From Fen-999 sp035654135 (GTDB lineage Bacteria; Pseudomonadota; Gammaproteobacteria; Burkholderiales; Rhodocyclaceae): a DNA stretch of 9,323 nt. A program made the translations under genes and the position numbers. Location: the NCBI GenBank assembly GCA_035654135.1, contig DASRXN010000088.1:1-9323 (forward strand), written 5' to 3'. A model generated the notes under the pieces. That model did not search any database, was not told the origin of the DNA, and saw only the letters and a program-made list of their open reading frames with translations. Every line of letters begins with the position of its first letter. Within the stretch, counting starts at the first letter, position 1. Below are positions 6,740 through 9,323 of the stretch, piece by piece.

Positions 6740-7544
6740 TGTCGCGGATTCAAGCCACCTTCCAGCGTTTGCAGACCCAGGGCCGAAAGGCATTGATACC
6801 CTTCATCACGGCCGGCGATCCCGAGCCTGGCCTGACGCTGCCGTTGCTGTACGCACTGGTCGAGGGCGGTGCCGACATCATCGAACTTGGCGTGCCGTTT
6901 TCCGACCCGATGGCCGACGGGCCGACGATCCAGCGGGCTTCCGAGCGTGCCCTGGCCTTCGGCATGAGTCTACGCACGGTACTGGCGCTGGTGCACGAGT
7001 TCCGCAAGCAGGATGGCAATACCCCGGTGGTCCTGATGGGCTACGCCAATCCGATTGAAGCTTACGGCGTCGGCGAGTTCGCGGCCGATGCGGCGGCCGT
7101 CGGTGTCGACGGCGTTTTGGTGGTCGATTATCCGCCGGAGGAATGCACGGAGTTTGCCGTGACATTGAAGCAGCACGGCATCGATCCGATCTTCCTTCTG
7201 GCGCCGACCTCGGATGACAAGCGCTTCGCCGAGGTCGCGGCAGCTGGCAGCGGCTACATCTATTACGTGTCGCTCAAAGGCGTCACCGGTGCCGGCAACC
7301 TAAACCTGGACGAGGTGGTGCGGCGTATTCCGGCCATCCGCGAGAAGGTCGGCATGCCGGTGGGCGTCGGTTTCGGTATCCGCGACGGCGCCAGTGCCGC
7401 CCGAGTTGCGACGGTTGCCGATGCGGTGGTGGTCGGCAGCCGCATCATCGAGGAAATCGAGCAGTCGTCGCCCGAAGAGGCACCGAAGCGAGTCGCCGCT
7501 TTGCTCGGCGGCATCCGCAGGGCCATGGATGAAGGAGCGAAATC

Positions 7545-7548
<4 letters not shown>
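6739..7548 (+). CDS. trpA: Tryptophan synthase alpha subunit
   Basis: TrpA cleaves indole-3-glycerol phosphate to indole and glyceraldehyde 3-phosphate and passes indole to TrpB through the intersubunit tunnel. It is a 269-residue TIM barrel of family length. The catalytic pair is Glu49 (in I-I-E-L-G-V-P-F-S-D-P) and Asp60 (in M-A-D-G-P-T-I-Q), the same numbering as in E. coli. Tyr175 (Y-I-Y-Y-V-S) and the mobile loop with Thr183 (G-V-T-G) are also kept. Phosphate is held by G-F-G-I (211-214) and V-V-G-S-R-I (231-236). The start overlaps the trpB stop as TGATG (6737-6741), the classic coupled trpB-trpA junction. The stop overlaps the accD start by 4 bases. Confidence 0.98.
7532..7537 (+). promoter_or_regulatory. 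Ribosome binding site of accD
   Basis: AAGGAG lies 7 bases before ATG 7545, inside the end of trpA. It is the clearest Shine-Dalgarno in the downstream gene run and suggests accD is well translated in its own right besides being coupled to trpA. Confidence 0.7.
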
Positions 7549-8404
<856 letters not shown>

Positions 8405-8408
<4 letters not shown>

Positions 8409-9323
8409 TCCTTGATGACTGGCTGGCGTTCATCGAACGCCAGCATGCGAAGCCGATCGACCTTGGGCTCGATCGCGTTCGCAGCGTCAGCCAGGCGCTC
8501 GGTCAGCGCCAGACTTGCCCGGTCATCCTGGTCGGCGGTACCAACGGCAAAGGGTCCACCTGCGCCATGCTCGAGCGCATCCTGCTTTGCGCCGGCTACC
8601 GCGTCGGCCTCTACACCTCGCCCCATCTGCTGCGCTACAACGAGCGTGTGCGCATCGACGGCCGTGCGGTCGGCGACGATGCCCTGTGTGAAGGCTTCGC
8701 TCGTGTCGAAGCTGCAAGAGTCAGTCGTGGCGACACGTCGCTGACCTATTTCGAGTTCGGTACGCTGTGCGCCTGGGAGGTGTTCGCCGACCAGCCGCTC
8801 GATGTCATCATCCTCGAAGTGGGGCTGGGCGGCAGGCTCGACGCCACCAACCTGTACGAGCCGGACGTCGCCATCGTCACCGGCGTCGACCTCGATCACA
8901 TGGACTACCTCGGCCCGACACGCGAGGACATCGGCTTCGAGAAGGCCGGTATCTTCCGCGCCGGCCGGCCGGCCATCTGCGGCGACAGGCAGCCGCCACA
9001 GAGATTGCTCGACCATGCGCAGGCCATCGGCGCCGATTTGCAGGTACTCGGCCGCAATTTCGGCTGCGAACGCCAGGAAGGGCAATGGCAGTACTGGGGG
9101 CGGCATGGCCGGCGCAGCGGCCTGGCCTTTCCCGCCTTGCGCGGCAATCGCCAGCTCGACAATGCCTCGTGCGTGCTTGCCGCTCTCGATGTCTTGCGCA
9201 ACCGGCTGCCGGTGGCCATGCAGGACATCCGTCGCGGGCTGCTTGAAACCGAGCTGCCGGGGCGCTTCCAGGTGCTGCCGGGTCGGCCGACTGTGGTACT
9301 CGACGTGGCCCACAACCCGCAAG
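8405..9323 (+). CDS. folC: Bifunctional folylpolyglutamate synthase / dihydrofolate synthase (3' end outside window)
   Basis: FolC adds glutamate to dihydropteroate to make dihydrofolate and then extends the polyglutamate tail of folates, using ATP, in the cytoplasm. The frame opens at ATG 8405 and stays open to the window edge: 306 codons of the roughly 420-430 usual. Motifs: P-loop G-G-T-N-G-K-G-S-T (44-52); Y-T-S-P-H-L (70-75); N-E-R-V-R-I (79-84); I-L-E-V-G-L-G-G-R-L-D-A-T-N (136-149); D-H-M-D-Y-L-G (164-170) with the metal-site His165; F-E-K-A-G-I-F-R (178-185). The linker into the C-terminal ligase domain shows L-P-G-R-F-Q (284-289), and the window ends at V-L-D-V-A-H-N-P. There is no visible RBS; the 4-base overlap with accD implies coupled translation. 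In relatives dedD, cvpA and purF often follow. Confidence 0.96.
8422..8444 (+). repeat. Perfect 10-bp inverted repeat inside the start of folC
   Basis: GCTGGCGTTC (8422-8431) and GAACGCCAGC (8435-8444) are exact reverse complements around the 3-base loop ATC. The stem covers folC codons 6-14, starting 17 bases after the start codon. There is no T-run after it, so it is not a terminator. An mRNA hairpin this close to the start could slow or tune folC translation, or the match could be chance in GC-rich coding sequence. Confidence 0.55.

Noticed and set aside
5555..6793. Long open frame on the - strand (about 412 codons) opposite trpB
   Set aside because: It is a mirror of the third-position GC pattern of trpB; TrpB is unmistakable on the + strand, and the antisense product is rich in His, Arg and Gly with no recognisable motif.

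Overview
The window reads as a chromosomal housekeeping segment of a high-GC betaproteobacterium, most likely of the Rhodocyclales type (Accumulibacter/Dechloromonas/Azoarcus-like). That is my inference from the gene order asd - fimV - truA - trpF - trpB - trpA - accD - folC, from a long FimV/HubP-type polar protein, and from the general look of the proteins. No sequence search was possible. All genes lie on the + strand. I see no rRNA, tRNA, CRISPR array, insertion sequence, integrase or other sign of recent transfer.

Layout. Positions 1-725 are the 3' two thirds of asd (aspartate-semialdehyde dehydrogenase), cut by the window just before the catalytic cysteine. A 105-base, AT-richer gap (726-830) probably holds the fimV promoter. 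fimV (831-3470) encodes a signal peptide, periplasmic FimV and LysM domains, a coiled coil, one membrane segment and a long acidic cytoplasmic part with five copies of an L-D-F-D-L-D-L-like motif. Right after its stop lies a strong GC-rich hairpin (3475-3507). Then comes a near-continuous run of genes: a small membrane protein resembling an ECF-transporter T component (3519-4124), truA (4121-4915), trpF (4918-5544), trpB (5528-6739), trpA (6739-7548), accD (7545-8408) and the 5' three quarters of folC (8405 to the window end).

From the membrane gene to folC every junction overlaps or is separated by 2 bases, so the genes are probably co-transcribed and translationally coupled. Functionally they are mixed: lysine/methionine/threonine precursor synthesis (asd), polar organisation and twitching motility (fimV), tRNA pseudouridylation (truA), the last steps of tryptophan synthesis (trpFBA), malonyl-CoA synthesis (accD) and folate polyglutamylation (folC). 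Similar clustering of these genes is known in beta- and gammaproteobacteria.

I found no wholly new system. The items most worth a second look are the orphan ECF-T-like membrane protein, the hairpin after fimV, the acidic repeat motif of FimV, and a perfect 10-bp hairpin just inside folC.
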